Positions 34,711 to 46,624 of a DNA stretch of 64,000 bases are shown here, piece after piece (the stretch's first letter is position 1; every line of letters begins with the position of its first letter). The translations under genes were made by a program, and so were the position numbers. The notes under the pieces are model-generated. The model was not told the origin of the DNA and did no database searches. It worked only from the letters and a program-made list of their open reading frames with translations. The DNA is from Anadara kagoshimensis (Eukaryota > Mollusca > Bivalvia > Arcoida > Arcidae), in assembly GCA_021292105.1 (NCBI GenBank), contig CM037869.1, positions 29,589,536-29,653,535 of the forward strand, written 5' to 3'.

Positions 34711-36635
34711 AAACTTTTTATTTATAAAAAACTACCATTTTAAAAGGCGGGTAATCATGCTGAAATATTTTCATACTAACACTGTTCCTGTTTTAATAAT
34801 AATGTTTTCCACGCTTTCCTTATGACTTGTCAGCCATTGAAAGCCGAATGTCAGTTTTTTTCTATTAACATGTACGTTCATTCGCCAAAGTTTATAGAAA
34901 CATCTTGTAAATTCTTGATTCGATCTTATGTTTTGAAATATGACTGAAAGTTTTTCATTAAATGAATAATCGTCCATAATGTTATTGATCATTTTGAATA
35001 ATGAAAAATGAGTAATACTAGTATTTCAATGCACTTATAATGATGTTATATCATCAAAACTAACTATAGATTCCAGAACTGTCAATGATTGCTCAATTAT
35101 TAATATTTATTTCCACCGTTGTAGATCTGTTAAAATCATCGCTCAAAACATTTACAGAAGATATATCGCATAAGCACAAATGTTCAGCTGTTCGTTATTT
35201 AGTTTATACATACATACATTCGAGATTGCACTGACCGAATGGTAAAGGTGTTTAAATTTTAAAACCCAAGACGTCTTACCACTGCGAATTCGATCTCGCT
35301 TAACAGCAAGTGAGAAAGGATTTGTCTGGCGGTATACCTTTACTAGTTAGCTAAGTACCAGTATAATGGAATTAGTGGTGTGTTATGGTATTCCGTGCAA
35401 TTGTTGGCGAGTGTTCTAGCTGTTTTAAGGTTGCTACAAGCACACATTAGTACATGTTCATATCAATCGATATAGCATCTCCAACAACTGAAGGGAAAAC
35501 AACATACTTGCCAATGAATATCTAAGAAACAACAACATACTTGCCAATGAATATTTAAGGAACACCAACATACTTGCCGATGAATATCTAAGGAACAACA
35601 ACATACTTGCCAATGAATGTCTAAGTAACAACAACATACTTGCCAATGAATATCTAAGGAACAACAACATACTTGCAAATGAATATCTAAGGAGCAACAA
35701 CATACTTGCAAATGAATATCTAAGGAACAACAACATACTTGCCAATGAATATATAAGTAACAACAACATACTTGCCAATGAATGTCTAAGTAACAACAAC
35801 ATACTTGCCAATGAATATCTAAGGAACAACAACATACTTGCAAATGAATATCTAAGGAGCAACAACATACTTGCAAATGATTATCTAAAGAACAACAATA
35901 TAATTGACAATGAATATCTAAGGAACAACATACTTGCAAATGAATATCTAAGGAACAACAACATACTTGCAAATGAATATCTAAGGAACAACATACTTGC
36001 CAATGAAAGTCTATACACTATATCGCCCTATGGCTACTGTGAAAGAATTGTGTTATATATCCCAATCGAAACTGTAAAATCCATAAATTTACGTATATTA
36101 AGACGAGCGTTTCCCGGTGGAGGAAACCAGATGACCGTAAAAAACCCACTGACCTTTCGCAAATGGAAAACATTCTCAGACTAGGATATATTATACCCGA
36201 AGAAGCGAGAATCCTGTGGTCCTTAAGCGTCTGCATTAGACCTCTCAGTCACCGAGGCCTCATTAGTCAGGCAAGCTTTTTTGGAAAGCTAGTACTAAGA
36301 ATTAATATATAAATTGTAGGCTACTTTTAATTGATCATGGCGTACTGAGAAGATTTATGTTAACAATAAGAACGATATTCTGGCATGACACTCCTTTATG
36401 CGTATACACGACATAAAATTTGGAAAAACCAGGAAGTAAATTGTGAAATATAAATCGAAAGTTGAAATTTAATTTGCTCTTATTATTCTAATAAATGTAT
36501 CAAGATTTTGGTCCGAAAATTTACTAATTAGTACCTTAAAAGTATAAATAAAAATTGTTTATCTATATACATTTTACCTCTACTAGGCTCTAGTTATTAA
36601 TCAATACACCAAGAAATAACGACGTCATCATTCTA
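34711..36635 (+). repeat. Macrosatellite unit 8 (truncated right-hand unit)
   Basis: Starts in the middle of the leading flank (TTTATAAAAAACTACCATTT), with no (TG)n start. It has the pre-array flank, an array and about 0.6 kb of trailing flank, then fades near 36,635 into unrelated DNA. It is more diverged from the others, as expected for an edge unit. Confidence 0.8.
35494..36012 (+). repeat. 33-bp minisatellite array 8 (about 16 copies)
   Basis: Standard units with private variants (AAGTAACAACAAC, AAGGAGCAACAAC) and 30-bp units near the right end. Confidence 0.94.
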
Positions 36636-37340
36636 TTGACAAAACGTACCACGTGCAAAATGAACCATGCCAGAAAATACCCATTTCTGGATAAAACGTA
36701 TCTACATTTTTATTAAAACGTACTCATGTCAGAATTACTTGTCAGAACGTACCCGCAGAAACGTACCAACAAAAATCTCAATACATACCCTATATAGAGG
36801 ATCTTGCATGAGTGATTATGTAATATTGAATTTATTTAACGAGTTTGATAAATTCAATATTGCATAACACGAATGCAAGACTCTATTTATTATATAATCC
36901 CATAAAAACGGGTTTTTCGTAGATTTAAACTTGTCTTCTCATTATAAGAAAACAGCTGAAAAAAACAAGTTCACGTAAATGTGTACAAGCGCCAATAGTA
37001 TTCCTGCTGAAATATTAAAAGTAAACAAAAGTCTGTCCCCAGGATACAAAAACAAAATAAACATTTTCAATTTAAACTCAATGTATCTTCTTTTTAGAAG
37101 AAAAGTACAAAAGTATCATCTTAAATTAGAATAAAAAGCAGTGTCAAATGAAACAAACAGCTGTGAACTAGGTCAATTGTGTAACGTCACTCTGGAATGA
37201 CTTTTATGCTTTTATGACGTCACACTCATTCAATACTTTTTTATTGTATGACCGTATTACATGGATTATTGAGTAGATTATATAATAAATTTGTATGTCA
37301 AACTTTTTATTTCTTATATAAAAATGTATAGTCCGCCAAA
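36636..37340. mobile_element. Foldback-like element with hairpin and TGACGTCA sites
   Basis: A hairpin at about 36,792-36,888 has arms starting TAGAGGATCTTGCATG and ending CATGCAAGACTCTA-like sequence around a 13-base loop. It is followed by about 0.4 kb of AT-rich DNA with TAACGTCA at about 37,191 and TGACGTCA at about 37,215. Short words AAAACGTA(C/T) recur on both sides (about 36,650-36,770 and about 37,335). The design matches the hairpin elements of the satellite block, although the bases are different. No ends or target duplication could be fixed, so the limits are approximate. Confidence 0.5.
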
Positions 37341-37985
37341 ACGTATCCACCAAAAAGTTATTTTAATGGCAAGTCAATTTCATTCCTTTTTTATACGTTA
37401 CGCTTTACAATTATTTCAAATTAATAATATTTAAGGCCAATAAATGCCATATTGCATCTGTTTTATTTTTCATTTATTTATTTTATTTTTTTCTTTAATT
37501 TGCTGCAAAATTCAAACTGGTATTATATGAATTTTTCCATTATATTGTGATTTGAGCAAAGTCCGTATGTTTGTATTTGACACCATCTTGAAAAAGTTGC
37601 ATAAATTTGAAATCTAAAGAGGCACACAATTTACCACTTGGGTCTTTTACAATTTAATGTAAGGTTGTTACACTTAATTGGAATAGCATTGCACCAGATA
37701 ATGATCTTGCCAATCGGCTTTTATGTTTAGTCTTACTCGATTTGAGCGGGTAACAGCATTATTGAGTTATATGCCCGTATTTATTGAAATGGTTTTATAA
37801 TTTCGAATGCCCTTGAACTGGCAACAGGCTTTGCAAATACATTTAACTTTTGTAATTTTACGACAGACTTTTAGCATCGCAAAATCATTTTAAAATTTCT
37901 ACAATCTATTTTCACACTTTGAATTATTTGTTCTTTGCCTTAAAACAAGAGCAAGCCTCAACACCCCAACTAAAAAGGCAAACAT
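37341..37985. other. Intergenic, nothing recognised
   Basis: AT-rich sequence without credible coding frames. A short word, CAAACTGGTATTATATG at about 37,517, is shared with the dispersed repeat at 40,914-41,040. Confidence 0.55.
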
Positions 37986-37989
37986 TCAA

Positions 37990-38065
37990 TGCCCAAATCA
38001 CAATCACAGAGCAAAGTAAAAACTTTGGAACTGGCACGTGAACGTCCACCAGTGAGGCTTGACTC
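37990..38065 (+). repeat. Dispersed repeat R1, copy 4
   Basis: Has CAAATCACAATCACAGAGC, AAAGTAAAAACTTTGGAACT and CACGTGAACGTCCACCAGTG. It lies just left of the first recognised FMO exon. Confidence 0.7.
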
Positions 38066-38459
38066 TTAGTACATTTTTAGCTGGTCTTTACTGTAACTCC
38101 CCTAGGTCACACAAAACTTCATATATTATTTCGTTTTCTTGGATTTATAGGCTGGTTCAAAGTACATACATATTTTCCTCCTTTAAATAGTTCTTTCCAT
38201 ATGTTAGGTTTATATAAGTATCGGTAAAGGCTGCTGGGTTTTTCCGAGATATATCCCAGGGATGCCATGGGACCATGTCCTGTACAGACGGTATCGTTTT
38301 AACTTCTTGTCAGTGTTGGACCGGAAATAGAGACATGCATGCGCGAACTACCTTGACCATGGCACGTTTTGATTAAGACCAGCCAAAGGACAACTGCATT
38401 ACCATTTTGCTTGTAATAATGAAATATCGCCACGTGTTGCAAATGGAAAATGAAAATAG

Positions 38460-41400
38460 TTTCTAAAGTAATCAAGTTTTTATATGACGGAGTACAACTT
38501 GAGACTGGAACAAATATAAGGAATGTGGATCACGTGATATTTGCTACCGGCTTTACCCCGATCATTATCTTGTTGGTGAGTACAATAATACAATAAAGCA
38601 GTCCATGTCGAAACCAAAATCCCTAAGCAATCAAGAACATACATACTAATCCGTGTCCGAATTACAATACAGAAGCATAGTAGAAACTTTGAAACTTTCA
38701 AATAAAGTGAGACACGTGAACACCTATCATAAGAAAATAACCTTGTACAAAATAACTGAGCCATGACAAATAAACTTATTGACTATTAATTATGAGAAAA
38801 GAACTAACTTTCAAACAGACAAAAATAAAGATACCTTTGACCTTTTTTGTCATTAAGGTTAGTTATTGTATAGCGCGGAAAGTTTGACCTTGGCGTTTGA
38901 CTTTAATTTGCATATTCAGACATATCCATTGCGTAATTTAGGGATAATATAAAGATGATATATAAGGATAAATGACAGTAATACTAGATGCCAGGTGTTT
39001 ATAGCAATGGAAAGTGCTGCCTTACTTAAACTACAAATCTACTAGCCAAACTAATATTCCAATTAAAGGTCAAACGACCAGGTCAATCTTGCACTATAAT
39101 TGCCCAATTGTTTTATATGAGTATCATTATTAACTACACATACGAGTATGCCGCTTGAGCCAGCCATATGTTTAATTATCTAAATTTCTAAATAATCTTG
39201 GTTCATAATATACCATACGGCGTTTGACACATATATACACATAACAAAATGCTCCAAATATGTATATTACGTTTATCCTTTGTTTAAAAATAGGTTAAAC
39301 TATTTTTTTTTAAAACGGAACGAGTTTTTTAAAACATAACCGGATTTCGTATTAAAAAAAGATGTTATTTTTGTGACATATTATAAAATGATATAAAATA
39401 AAAATTAAAAAAAAGGATTTTAAAATAATATAAAACGGTTTTCAGATTTATATACTTGAATGTTTAGAAAACATGTAAAATTACTAAGGTTCGGGGCCCA
39501 CAAGGTGCTATAACTACTTCTCTCAAGATAACATGATTTTTACAGTCAATGCTCCCAATATGTGTTTTTTCCTTAGTTTTTGTCTTGTTAGTTCCATAGC
39601 CAACTTGTGTCGCGTTCTTGATGATTTGGCTGCTGCAAGTTATTTTGTTACAATGTATATATATGTCATAAAATCTGAAACCGGAAAATTCTGCAAAATC
39701 TTGAAATCTATATTTATACCACATGCTTTCATTTACTTGATCAACAGTTATTAACAGTCATTAATTATAAACAAACATACCAGGTTATATTCCAATCAAA
39801 ATCCCAACACAAAGTAAAATCTTTTAAACAGTCAGATTAGGTGAAGTTTTTTTTCATTACGGAAAAGAGGACGAATGATCCGTAGCACCCCCCCCCCCGC
39901 TAGCCATATACCCCATGTGTGCAAAACCGAGAATGAAAGGAACTATCAGACGTCAAATATATCCAGGGGTAATTTAATTTTGGATTCAGAGACATCCTTT
40001 CTTTTGGCAACTGTATTGATCATGATTCGTAAAGTGTTTATATCTGAAATCTTATTTTCTTACCAGATGTATTTATGTTGCTATTTATATGTTATATTTT
40101 AAAAAATAGCCAGATACATATTTTTCTTTCTGTTGTGATCAGGATACAAAATACATAATTATGTTTAATATGTTATTTTTGTTGTCTGTTATCCAGATGA
40201 GGACTACATATCAAATTCGTACAAAGACGTGTTTCCAATCACACTTCCTAAACCAACGTTAGCTTTTGTCGGCATGACGTCTGCTAATGGTCCGTTTCCA
40301 CCTCTAGCTGAAATACAGGCAAGATTTGTCTCCCTTGTATTCGCCGGAAAACACAAGTTACCAAACAAATTAAAAATGGAGGCAGATATCAAAAGATGGA
40401 GAGACATAAGAGAGTCATTTTTTTGGTTCAGAAAAACATTGGGTATGAGTATATTCCATGTATTATATAAACGAGTTTTGTAATAACTAACGTTACATGA
40501 TTAGCTTTACTTCGGTTAACAATGATATGTCTCGGGGTAACAATATGGACTGTCACCCTATCAGAAATGTAATACTGAGTTAACAATATCCACGGGGATG
40601 CTTAATTAACCAGCAGAAACGGTTATAACTTTTACTTTAACTTTTTAAATTTTTTGCTAAACCATCAAATATTTTCAGAAGTTTTCAGAATTAGCATTTG
40701 CATATTTGCAGATATTATCACAAGCATTTTGCATTGCACATATTAATGTTTTATTATACATGTTTAATTATTATTTACTTTGATAATACATTTATTCCAA
40801 TTCTATCTTCACCATAATTTAAAGTTTATATGTCCAATAGAGTGGTTTGTTTTTATCATGCTAACTTTCTAATTATTGCGTTTTCGGTTGTCGTGGTTAC
40901 TTTACGATTTGGTCCTTTTTGTTTCTTTTTAACATCTTGAACATTTTCGGTTTCACAATTTTGGCCCAAGCTTTACTGATGAGGAATTGTATTCCGAATT
41001 AGCCGTCTAGTGTTGTAAAATCAAAACTGGTATTATATGTAACTACACATGTCTTAATCACAGAAGTTACATGTTCATTTTAATAAACTGTTATTTCTCT
41101 TTTAGACGCCAAGTCTTCAATTTACAGACGACATTGCAGAGGAAATAGGAGTTTACCCTAGTTTAAGTAAACTCATATTCAAGTACCCAAAGTTAGCTGT
41201 CCAAGTTTACTTTGGTCCAGCTTTTTCAGCACATTATCGCTTAGTAGTAAGTATTGTTCTCAATAAGACCACTAGTATTTGCAAGTTTATAAATGTAGTA
41301 TTATTCGGAGGTCTAGGGCTCGACCCCTGAATGACGTTGATGAATAAAATCGATATTACTGATTTTTTTAATATTGTGTTCAGGATACTTGATGTCTCTG

Positions 41401-42049
41401 TATCTAATATTACCCTCGATATATTTGACGTCTCAAAGTTCCATGTTCCTTTCATTCTCAATTTTGATTACACACGTAGCGGGTGTAGATAGCTAAATGG
41501 GAGCATTTGGTCTTACTATACGGGTGGCAGTTCACATGCTGAACTTAATTTGTCGGTTTCAAATTTTTACTTTGCTTCAGTATTAAGGTTTGAACATTGA
41601 TTTGTATGTTTGTTTTTGATTGATAGTTTTGTGTATCATTACAATGTGTTTATTGTGAGTTTTAACATGTTTGATGACATGAATACGTATTTTATAATTT
41701 CTGCTATCACTGAGGCATACAAAAGTGTATTTATATATGATAGTACATTAAAGTGTTTTTGGCTGTGAATGGCTGGATGAAAATTGCTAACACAATGACG
41801 AGTTTGTTCTTTATTTTAGAGCTACCATCAGGTATTGACTATTTAACATAATATTTGTAGGGTGATGGAAGCAAAGATAGTGCGGTGGAGGACACGTTAA
41901 AAGCAGAAGAGTTGACGACACAAGGGATTAAACTAAGACAGGTCCCAGCTTTGATACCCGAACCGTATCTACAAATACACTATATTGTTCTAATTGCAGT
42001 ATTGGCAACAGTCTTCATTATTATAATTCATCTTTTTCTACTCGTATGA
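38460..42049 (+). CDS. FMO: Flavin-containing monooxygenase, 3' exons (partial)
   Basis: FMOs are NADPH- and FAD-dependent ER enzymes that oxygenate soft nucleophiles (N, S) in xenobiotics and metabolites. Four coding pieces are recognisable: 38,460-38,579, 40,197-40,442, about 41,106-41,246 and 41,861-42,049. The first encodes NVDHVIFATGF, the FATG(Y/F) hallmark of FMOs. The second has the DVFPITLPKPTLAFVG motif and an IKRW region. The third has YPKLAVQVYFGPAFSAHYRLV, matching the family's PKLAxxxYFGPxxxxxYRLVG. The fourth continues GDGSKDSAVEDTLKAEE and ends in a hydrophobic anchor (LIAVLATVFIIIIHLFLLV) and TGA. Splice phases agree for pieces 1-2 (donor A|GTACAA) and 3-4. For 2-3 the obvious acceptor (TTTTAG, 41,106) is out of phase, while an internal acceptor (TTTACAG, 41,128) is in phase but drops seven residues. 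The FAD and NADP Rossmann exons were not found in the window. Confidence 0.88.
38600..38725 (+). repeat. Dispersed repeat R1, copy 5 (FMO intron)
   Basis: Has CATACTAATCCGTGTCCGAA, GAAACTTTGAAACTTTC and GACACGTGAACACC. It lies directly after the first FMO exon donor. Confidence 0.65.
39770..39885 (+). repeat. Dispersed repeat R1, copy 6 (FMO intron)
   Basis: A degenerate copy with CAATCAAAATCCCAACAC, AAAGTAAAATC and GTCAGATTAGGTGAA. Confidence 0.5.
40914..41040 (+). repeat. Dispersed repeat R2, copy 1 (FMO intron)
   Basis: Reads TTTGGTCCTTTTTGTTTC... through TACTGATGAGGAATTGTA... to GTGTTGTAAAATCAAAACTG. The same order of words is found at 63,795-63,935. Confidence 0.65.
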
Positions 42050-42073
42050 ATTAAGATAATGTTTTATTCTGTG

Positions 42074-42079
42074 AATAAA
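42074..42079 (+). promoter_or_regulatory. Poly(A) signal of the FMO gene
   Basis: AATAAA lies 25 bases after the FMO stop codon and is followed by a T/G-rich stretch (ATTTTGTCG). It is the most likely cleavage signal and implies a very short 3' UTR. Confidence 0.6.
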
Positions 42080-42329
42080 ATATTTTGTCGAATTTTAAAT
42101 GAATGTTTGTATAGATTTTATTTTATTCTATATATTAGATTTCAGTGAGTCCAAGAATGCTAAAATATGTATTTATCTTAATACGATAATAACAAAATAA
42201 GTGAGATTCTGTTGTACACTGCACATTCACATGCTCAAATCAAGCACCATATAAATGGTTGTAAGTATAATGTTAGTATTATTAAACGAATCTGAAAACA
42301 TAACCATGCTCTTTGTTTTATACAAAGCC
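42080..42329. other. Short spacer between FMO gene and minisatellite
   Basis: AT-rich, with no feature beyond a few early, degenerate words of the 31-bp repeat near its end. Confidence 0.5.
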
Positions 42330-44465
42330 ACCAGACAGGTACTTGGCAATAACCAAAACAACAAACTAGGTGTTCGACAATAACCAAATTGCCAAGGATT
42401 TACTTGACAATAACCGAAGCAACCAGACATGTCATTTGCAATAACCAACAACAAAAAAGGGACTTGGCAATAAACAAATTACCAAGCATTTACTTGACAA
42501 TTACCAACGCAAACACGTGTTTTTGACAATAACAAAAGCAAACGAGATCGTATTTAGCAATATCGAATATCAATAACCAAATTAAACAAACACGTATTTG
42601 TCAATAATCAAAGTAAACAAACACGTATCTGTCAATAATCAAAGCAAACAAGCACGCACTTGACAATAACCAAAGTAATCAAGCACATATCTGTCAATAA
42701 CCAAAGTAAACAAACACGTATATGTCAATAATCAAAGTAAACAAACACGTATCTGTCAATAACCAAATTAAACAAACACGTATTTATCAATAACCAAATT
42801 AAACAAACACGTATCTGTCAATAACCAAATTAAACATACACGTATTTTCAATAATCAAAGTAAACAAACACGTATCTGTCAATAATCAAAGTAAACAAAC
42901 ACGTACTTGACAATAATCAAAGTAAACAAACACGTATGTGTCAATAACCAAATTAAACAAACACGTATCCGTCAATAACCAAATTAAACATACACGTATT
43001 TGTCAATAATCAAAGTAAACAAACGCGTATCTGTCAATAATCAAAGTAAACAAACACGTACTTGACAATAATCAAAGTAAACAAACGCGTATCTGTCAAT
43101 AATCAAAGTAAACAAACACGTATGTGTCAATAACCAAATTAAACAAACACGTATTTGTCAATAATCAAAGCAAACAAGCACGTACTTGACAATAACCAAA
43201 GTAATCAAGCACATATATGTCAATATCTAAAATAAAAAAAACATGTATTTGTCAATAACCAAAGAAAACCAACACGTATCTGTCAATAACCAAATTAAAC
43301 AAACACGTATTTGTCAATAATCAAAGCAAACAAGCACGTACTTGACAATAACCAAAGTAATCAAGCACATATATGTCAATAACTAAAATAAAAAAACACG
43401 TATTTGTCAATAACCAAAGTAAACAAACACGTATTTGTCAATAATCAAAGCAAACAAGCACGTACTTGACAATAACCAAAGTAATCAAGCACATATATGT
43501 CAATAAATAAAAAAAAAACACGTATTTGTCAATAACCAAAGTAAACAAACACGTATATGTCAATAATCAAAGCAAACAAGCACGTACTTGACAATAACCA
43601 AAGTAATCAAGCACATATATGTCAATAACCAAATTAAACAAACACGTATTTGTCAATAACCAAAGCAAACAGCCATGTATTTGACAATAATCGAAGCAAA
43701 AAAGCACGTACATGTCAATAACCAAAGCAAACAAACACGTATTTGTCAAAAACCAAAGCAAACAAGCACGTATTAGACGATAATCGAAGCAAACAAACCG
43801 TATAAGACAATAACCAAAGCAAACAAGCGCGTGTTTGTCGATAACCAAAGCAAACAAGCACGTATTAGACAATAACCAAAGCAAACAAGCACGTATATGT
43901 CAAAAACCAAAGTCAACAAGCACGTACTTGACAACAACCAAAGCATACAAGCACATACATGTCAATAACCAAAGTAATCAAGCACATATATGTCAATAAC
44001 GAAAGTAAACAAACACGTATTAAACAATAACCAAAGAAAACAAGCACGTATTTGTCAATAACCAAAGTAAACAAGCACGTATTAGACAATTATCAAAGTA
44101 AACAAACACGTATTTGTCTATAATCAAAGTAAACAAACACGTATTAGACAATAACCAAAGTAAACAAACACGTATTAGACAATAACCAAAGCAAACAAGC
44201 ACGTATATGTCAATAACCAAAGTAATCCAACACGTATTAGACAATAATCAAAGTAAACAAACACGTATTTGTCTATAACCAAAGAAAACAAGCACGTATT
44301 TGTCAAGAATGAAAGTAAACAAACACGTATTTATCGATAACCAAAGCAAACAAGCACGTATTTGACAAGCAAACAAGCACGTATTTGACAAGCAAACAAG
44401 CACGTCTTTGACAAGCAAACAAGCACGTATTTGTCAATAACTAAAGCAACCAACCTTATACTTGG
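42330..44465 (+). repeat. 31-bp minisatellite (about 69 copies)
   Basis: The unit reads roughly CACGTATTTGTCAATAACC then AAAGTAAACAAA. Clear successive starts at 42,602, 42,633 and 42,664 give a period of 31 bp. The first copies (42,330-42,560) are the most diverged, and the right end contains short 19-bp variants (ACAAGCAAACAAGCACG). Minus-strand frames rich in CLFALVID are read-through of this repeat. Confidence 0.95.
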
Positions 44466-45000
44466 CAATCAAGTCTGGGTTTTCACAGGCTAATGAATAC
44501 GATGATATTATAACGGATTAGGTTCTTCTGTACGACATTAAACATCCTATTTTGCTTCAAGCAGTGGAATCAGAAAGGCTGTTTTAGAAAGTAAACACTG
44601 AAGCTGATTTAAGATTCGTGGACATGTTCTGAACAATTCTTCATTTAGCTATAACGTATGTATTTCCATTATCTCTTGTTAATATCAAAATGTCTTATGA
44701 TAGCTTCCCCTTATCTATGTAAATCCTATTCCAAATAATCATCTTGTGTATTTGAGTTTGAAATCGTTTGTTTGACTGCTGGGTTTTGAATTTTATTCAA
44801 AGCAAACTCGATTTAAAAAGTGTTAATCAAAAATAAACATACTAACCTATGTAAAATAACCCGACGTTTTTCTCATAATACTATAACAATCGTTACTGGA
44901 CAATTACTCCAGTGTCAGTCCAAAGTAAGAGATTTATTAACAGTGGTCTCAATAGTTTCTTAATCTTGTATGTTTGGTTGTTTTATCATTTACTTGTTCG
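44466..45000. other. Intergenic, nothing recognised
   Basis: AT-rich sequence with only short frames. I see no domain, RNA fold or repeat unit that recurs elsewhere in the window until the R1 copy begins at about 45,000. Confidence 0.5.
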
Positions 45001-45130
45001 GAGAACCCGGCCTCACTTCCCTGGTGGAAGTTAATGTGTCCAACCCAACTTGTCAGTTACAAAGTTTTAACTTTGCTTTTGGATTGTGATTCGGACATGG
45101 ATTAGTATATTTGTTTTTTATTTGTCTCTT
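45000..45130 (-). repeat. Dispersed repeat R1, inverted copy 7
   Basis: Reads GAGAACCCGGCCTCACTTCC, then AAGTTTTAACTTTGCTTTTG and GATTCGGACATGGATTAG. This is a nearly complete inverse copy. Confidence 0.78.
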
Positions 45131-45429
45131 GGTAGTGATGACTGTTGGCAAAATATGTTTTCACTTTAAACTCTATTCAGTTTTCAATGCACCTTAGTGT
45201 TTTCATTTCGGACGAGCTGACGTTCCTATTCTTGCCGATTGTAATAAAATCAATAATCGTAAGTCTGAAGTGAGTCGTATTTTTCATAACACATGGGGAT
45301 AACACAGTCAGCAGGACCATTCGATAGAATCACTTCAAGGCTATTGATTGATAATTGATTGATAAATTGAATATTTTACTTATATCGAGATGTCAACGAG
45401 TAAAGTTGAAGTGACAAAAAAAATTTTCT

Positions 45430-45655
45430 TTGCAGTGCGCTCAGGTAATGCGCAGGGAGGGTTCTTTAACGTGCTGCCGTATTGGGTGGTATCTGTTTTA
45501 AGATCTCTTCGGAAGGACCCCTTGACTTTCAGTTCTAAATGCCAAATGCATTGCAACTACATATTTTCAAGTCTTGGTCAATCCGCTGCTGGGGTCGAAC
45601 CCATGACCTACCTTCTAGATACGGAACTAGTACTCACTAACATGTTTATAAAGAA
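45430..45655 (-). repeat. SINE-like element with Pol III B-box-like word
   Basis: On the minus strand the sequence has GGTCATGGGTTCGACCCC, matching the B-box core GGTTCGANTCC closely. Further along come GCAGCACGTTAAAGAACCC and CATTACCTGAGCGCAC. The word GCACGTTAAAG is shared with the trailing flank of the macrosatellite. A plus-strand frame of 95 codons lies over it, but I regard that as chance. The A box is not clear. Confidence 0.5.
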
Positions 45656-45714
45656 TTATGTGAGAGGTACAATCTGATGAGCTGAAATTAAGTGTCGATG
45701 TGGAGGTGCTCACC

Positions 45715-45850
45715 CTTCCGGAGCACCCGGCCTCACTTCCTTGGTAGAAGTTCACGAGTAGAACCTAATATGCCAGTTCCAAAGTTTTTACTTTGCTTCT
45801 GGATTGTGATTCGGATATGGATTAGTATGTTTGTTTTTGATTTGCTTTAT
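45715..45850 (-). repeat. Dispersed repeat R1, inverted copy 8
   Basis: Reads CCGGAGCACCCGGCCTCACT, AAAGTTTTTACTTTGCTTCT and GATATGGATTAGTATGTTTG. It is nearly complete and close in sequence to copy 7. Confidence 0.8.
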
Positions 45851-46369
45851 AAACATGGGTTGATTTGTAGAAGTGGTCAACTAATCAAATCGAGAGTAAA
45901 GGAAATCAATTGTTTAATAGATATGATTTATCATAAATTATTCTGAATATATTTGACATCGCATTGTTCCATGTTCTTTTCATTCTGAATTTTGATTACA
46001 TACGTGGTAGTATAGCTAGCTAAACAGGAGATACTTACCCTTCCAGTTTCTATTCCTTGGTACAAGGTCATGTCTTTAACATAATTTGCCACTTTTAACA
46101 GTTCTTTCTTTGATTTTTGGAAGTGCGGTTTTATTATGGACGAGTGAGTTTATGTTTTGATTTGTAATTAAAAAACATGTACTTGGCAACAGGCTTTGCT
46201 AACAAAATCATAAAACAATAATATAAATATATAACATACATATTCGGACTATTGACTGTAAAACTCCTGATTATTTTCGATTGTGGTTGCGTGGTTGTAG
46301 TTGTAGCAGAACCTGTTAATGACGTGCAGTCCACAAATGTGCAAAATCTTTTTTTTACAAAACAGAAAA

Positions 46370-46500
46370 ATACCCGTCCTCATCCAAACACAATCCCAAA
46401 GGCTTAGTAAAAACTACGGAAACTGGCAAATAACGTTACACATGGATTTTCACCAGGGGAGTGCGGTCAGGTTCTCCGGAAAGGTAAGCATCTCCTTTCT
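46370..46500 (+). repeat. Dispersed repeat R1, copy 9
   Basis: Reads CATCCAAACACAATCCCAAA, ACGGAAACTGGCAAATAACG and GTTCTCCGGAAAGGTAAGCA. Confidence 0.72.
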
Positions 46501-46624
46501 AGTTAACCTGCCAGATGTCAAATCAAATTAGAGCATGGGAATAACATGAAATCCTAGGAAGTCAGATATATCCAGGATAAATTTGTATACGGAGGAAACA
46601 TATTAATGAATAAATAACAAACAT

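Larger units (their letters stand above)
8205..36635. repeat. 28-kb macrosatellite block with nested 33-bp minisatellites
   Basis: Seven recognisable (TG)n starts, the same leading flank (TTTCCGTGCATTTAAAAG...), eight minisatellite blocks plus one short remnant, and the same trailing flank (GAGCGTTTCCCGG..., CGGATAACCGTA...) recur in fixed order and orientation. The units therefore form a head-to-tail tandem array. Units differ by large deletions, by hairpin insertions and by minisatellite length. No flank carries a recognisable protein. Dispersed repeats found elsewhere in the window are absent here, which suggests that the block turns over as a whole. Nothing here shows an origin; a tandemly amplified mobile element with a central minisatellite (as in Helentron-type non-autonomous elements of molluscs) is one possibility. 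Confidence 0.9.

Noticed and set aside
36667..36867. 66-codon frame near the right end of the satellite
   Set aside because: It crosses the hairpin of the foldback-like element and has no other support.
43567..44244. Minus-strand frames rich in CLFALVID as a repeat protein
   Set aside because: They are read-through of the 31-bp minisatellite. A 31-bp period shifts frame every unit, so the peptide repeat is not maintained.
45390..45677. 95-codon plus-strand frame as a small gene
   Set aside because: It lies antisense over a SINE-like element with a B-box word, so the frame is better explained as chance.
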